A stretch of DNA of 64,000 bases from Bosea vestrisii (GTDB lineage Bacteria; Pseudomonadota; Alphaproteobacteria; Rhizobiales; Beijerinckiaceae), in assembly GCF_030144325.1 (NCBI RefSeq), contig NZ_CP126307.1, forward strand, positions 5,546,001-5,610,000, in the 5' to 3' direction. This document shows, in pieces, positions 63,497-64,000 of the stretch. The notes beneath the pieces were generated by a model. That model did no database searches. It was not told the origin of the DNA and worked only from the letters and a program-made list of their open reading frames with translations. Position 1 is the stretch's first letter. Each line of letters starts with the position of its first letter. The position numbers and the translations under genes are program-made.

Positions 63497-64000
63497 ATGG
63501 CTGAGAGCTCCGAAGCCGGCACGATGCGCTCGGGCCGGACGCTGAACCATCTGGTGCCCGGGCGCGATTGCGGCGACTGCGTCGCCTGCTGCGAGGTGCT
63601 GCGCATCGTCGATCCGGAGGTCGGCAAGCCGGCCGGCGTGATGTGCCGCCATAACACCGGCAAGGGCTGCGGCATTCATGCGACGCGGCCGGATATCTGC
63701 CGGAGCTGGTTCTGCCTGTGGCGCCGCATCGATGCCATGCCGGACGAGGCGCGACCGGATCGTTGCGGTGTGATCTTCTGCCTGGAGGGAGATGAGGGAC
63801 ACGCGAATCCGTTCGCGCGCTTCTGCGTCGTGGCGCGGCCCGTTGCAGGCTCGCGGGCGCTGCGCAGCTCGCTGGTCAGGCAGGTCATCGCCATGTTCGC
63901 CCGCCAGGGAGAGCTGCCGGTCTGGGTGCACCGCCATGGTGTGCGCAGCCTGGTTCACCCGCCGCCCGATCTCGCCGACGCGATCGAGCGGCCGGAGGCG
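63497..64000 (+). CDS. YkgJ-family cysteine-rich protein (partial)
   Basis: Runs off the end of the window; 168 codons are visible. The cysteines (C25, C28, C31, C32, C50, C58, C68, C73) are spaced as in YkgJ/YcgN-like proteins (GRDCGDCVACCEVLR, CGIHATRPDICRSWFCLW), probably binding zinc or iron. GGGAGG upstream gives a good ribosome-binding site. Its role is unknown; relatives have been called zinc/iron-chelating domain proteins. Confidence 0.8.
   Translation, partial: MAESSEAGTMRSGRTLNHLVPGRDCGDCVACCEVLRIVDPEVGKPAGVMCRHNTGKGCGIHATRPDICRSWFCLWRRIDAMPDEARPDRCGVIFCLEGDEGHANPFARFCVVARPVAGSRALRSSLVRQVIAMFARQGELPVWVHRHGVRSLVHPPPDLADAIERPEA

Overview
The window is about 64 kb of GC-rich chromosomal DNA from an alphaproteobacterium, most likely a member of the Hyphomicrobiales (Rhizobiales), and the overall feel is Bosea-like. 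The clade inference rests on gene content and order (yajC-secD-secF followed by Mth938-like and squalene-synthase-like genes; folE, hisI and an IscU-like gene together; TrmFO; DUF1127, DUF3126, IalB-like, BTLCP-type cysteine peptidase, PAS_5 and GDYXXLXY proteins), on CtrA-type sites (TTAA-N7-TTAA), and on several families of dispersed palindromic intergenic repeats. The genus is a guess.

Layout. 0-12.6 kb: SHMT-like PLP enzyme, serine hydrolase, DUF3126, small membrane proteins, gamma-carbonic anhydrase, cysteine peptidase, tandem-PilZ protein, frameshifted PAS_5 protein, rhomboid protease, CBS-pair protein, patatin-like phospholipase, hisI, folE. 12.6-13.4 kb: a 270-bp MITE-like element and an IscU-like scaffold gene. 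13.4-24.6 kb: PAP2 phosphatase, yidD, thrS, a two-gene membrane operon, serS with a large unusual internal insertion, surE, a Pcm-like methyltransferase, an NlpD-like lipoprotein and a DUF815 ATPase. 24.8-29.3 kb: the protein-export cluster yajC-secD-secF with two homologues of mitochondrial complex I assembly factors. 29.5-34.5 kb: trmFO, DUF1127, a ceramidase-family membrane hydrolase, an ArsR/SRPBCC operon, RraA-like and IalB-like genes.

34.5-37.9 kb is the accessory part: repeat-rich DNA, a GIY-YIG nuclease between direct copies of a repeat, and a lower-GC ParA-like ATPase/HEPN-like gene pair. 37.9-51.7 kb is again mostly housekeeping: uvrA, an MFS transporter, GNAT, LysR plus a two-gene ABC uptake operon without a visible ATPase, a monooxygenase-like protein, aroA, ssb, nadK and an exported MBL hydrolase. 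A tRNA-Thr(TGT) precedes a block of exported proteins at 51.9-59.5 kb: a large autotransporter, an L,D-transpeptidase lipoprotein, a GDSL hydrolase and a PhoD-type phosphatase. The window closes with an MHS-type transporter, a small secreted protein, rlmB, a P-loop ATPase and a partial cysteine-rich protein.

Two caveats matter. At least four genes (PAS_5, yidD, thrS, nadK) carry single-base frameshifts in G/C homopolymers; two of these are normally essential, so base-calling errors are more likely than true mutation. The strongest biological oddities are the serS insertion, the MITE, and the ParA/HEPN plus GIY-YIG region. I found no CRISPR array, no complete insertion sequence, no rRNA and no prophage.
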